Below, in pieces: positions 63,101-64,000 of a DNA stretch of 64,000 nt. The position numbers were made by a program, and so were the translations under genes. How positions within the stretch are numbered: position 1 is the stretch's first letter; each line of letters begins with the position of its first letter. The DNA is from Haemonchus contortus (lineage: Eukaryota > Nematoda > Chromadorea > Rhabditida > Trichostrongylidae). The notes under the pieces were generated by a model that made no database searches, was not told the DNA's origin, and saw nothing but the letters and a program-made list of their open reading frames with translations. The stretch lies in assembly GCA_000469685.2 (NCBI GenBank), contig LS997562.1, positions 1,328,501 to 1,392,500 on the forward strand, written 5' to 3'.

Positions 63101-64000
63101 CAGACAAAGTAACACAAAGTGCCTTCTGTTTAAAACAAAATGGTGCAGCATTTGCATTGAACCAGCTCCCGACTTCTATTTTAGCACTTTTTGTGACCTA
63201 TCCATACGTAGAATTCTTTATGAGTTGACACGAAGAGAAATATCTTCGATACCAAACATCTGAAAACAACCAATATGTTGTGAAACGTTACATCGGCATC
63301 TCACCTTCATTGAACCTTTTGGGTTATATTCTTCAGCTTTGGTGCATATCGGTATGAATGGTAATGACCACCTGTGTTGTAATTGATCAGCCACGCAATC
63401 TTCGTAATTTGAGTTTCGAGGAAGGCATCAAAGACTAAACTCATTCATAAACCTTTTTGAGTAACCTTCAGAAACTTGTGCCCGCTTAGTGAACGTTAAA
63501 ATAATTGAAGTAAGTTGACTCAAGTTCGTTACAAGCTTATAGGAGTAGCATTAAATCTGCCTTAATAGCAGATGCTTTCGGAGAGCACGATCTGTAAGGC
63601 AAATAATGGGGGATATCTTTATGAACAACTCAAACCACTGACTAACTGGAATGGGCTCATTTTTGTCATGTTTGTTGATATCACCCTTCATAAATCTGGT
63701 TGTGCCTTACAACATGAAGGTATCAGCAGAGCGGCTCCAGGTTTTTTATATATCTCAATTTTGGAGCACTTCATAGGAGAGGCAGAGTACCTTCTAATTT
63801 TCATTTAAGTACTCTAAATTTTGCATGCGCATGCAAGATGTTTTGAGCCGGTTTTTACGAGATTATTTCTCGCATTCAGGGAATTTTAATAAAAAAAAAT
63901 CCTTGTGTTATACGCATATATGTGCTACGTTTATATTCAAGTATATTTATTTACATGTATATATTTGGGCGGAGGTGGTGTAATGGCAAGTGGCGCACTA
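54200..64000. other. no gene supported
   Basis: The longest open frame is 57476-57967 plus (163 codons), which is near the chance maximum and shows no domain. There are T-rich and GT-rich stretches and small dyads (for example GTTCTGATTATCAGAAC at about 58641). No transposase, RNA gene or splice chain was found. The last 34 bases (GGCGGAGGTGGTGTAATGGC..) could be the start of a tRNA-like or SINE sequence cut by the window end. Confidence 0.5.

Overview
The window looks like nuclear DNA of a nematode, most likely a strongylid (hookworm-like, clade V) species. The main reason is one clearly readable gene: an orthologue of Caenorhabditis elegans lim-9, the FHL/Limpet family protein with one PET domain and six LIM domains. 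It is split into short exons by GT-AG introns that are far longer than in C. elegans (one is about 10.7 kb). The species call is inference. The lim-9 call rests on domain order, all 48 LIM zinc ligands and phase-consistent splicing.

Layout. 1-4328: no convincing gene, one short palindromic repeat; 5' exons of lim-9 may lie here or outside the window. 4329-23438: lim-9 on the plus strand, with 12 exons that splice in frame (4642 to the stop at 23438, 451 codons) plus one tentative upstream PET exon (4329-4408). The PET domain and LIM1 lie in the first 2 kb. LIM2 follows a 10.7 kb intron, LIM3 follows a 2.6 kb intron, and LIM4-6 are compact at 21.2-23.4 kb. The introns hold repeats, an antisense open stretch at 5.6-6.3 kb and a possible alternative first exon near 15.95 kb.

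23.4-27.4 kb is a graveyard of small non-autonomous DNA transposons: two copies of a GC-rich palindromic element with a perfect 44-bp terminal inverted repeat in one copy, an hAT-like MITE with an 8-bp target duplication nested inside another inverted-repeat element, a diverged relative, and a further element with a palindrome in its middle. 27.4-31.7 kb shows little.

31.7-38.4 kb is the most unusual part. It is a cluster of a repeat family built round a roughly 25-bp motif (core CTGATGCTCGCCTTGCTGA) arranged in direct and inverted copies, with a dead mariner transposase in the middle. Its clearest member is a long fold-back (34777-38427). That fold-back later took a Tc1/mariner-type MITE exactly at the TA of its dyad centre, a 1.29 kb Helitron-like element into its right arm, and a deletion of about 220 net bases in the same arm. 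With these three events removed, the arm lengths agree.

38.4-64 kb holds no gene I can name. I list several candidate exons with plausible splice sites on both strands (45.6-48.6 kb plus; 39.7, 47.3 and 54.0 kb minus) and a second dead mariner transposase at 51.1-51.8 kb. Open frames here are about the length chance would give, so all unnamed exon calls are tentative. No rRNA, convincing tRNA or CRISPR array was seen, and nothing bacterial or viral.
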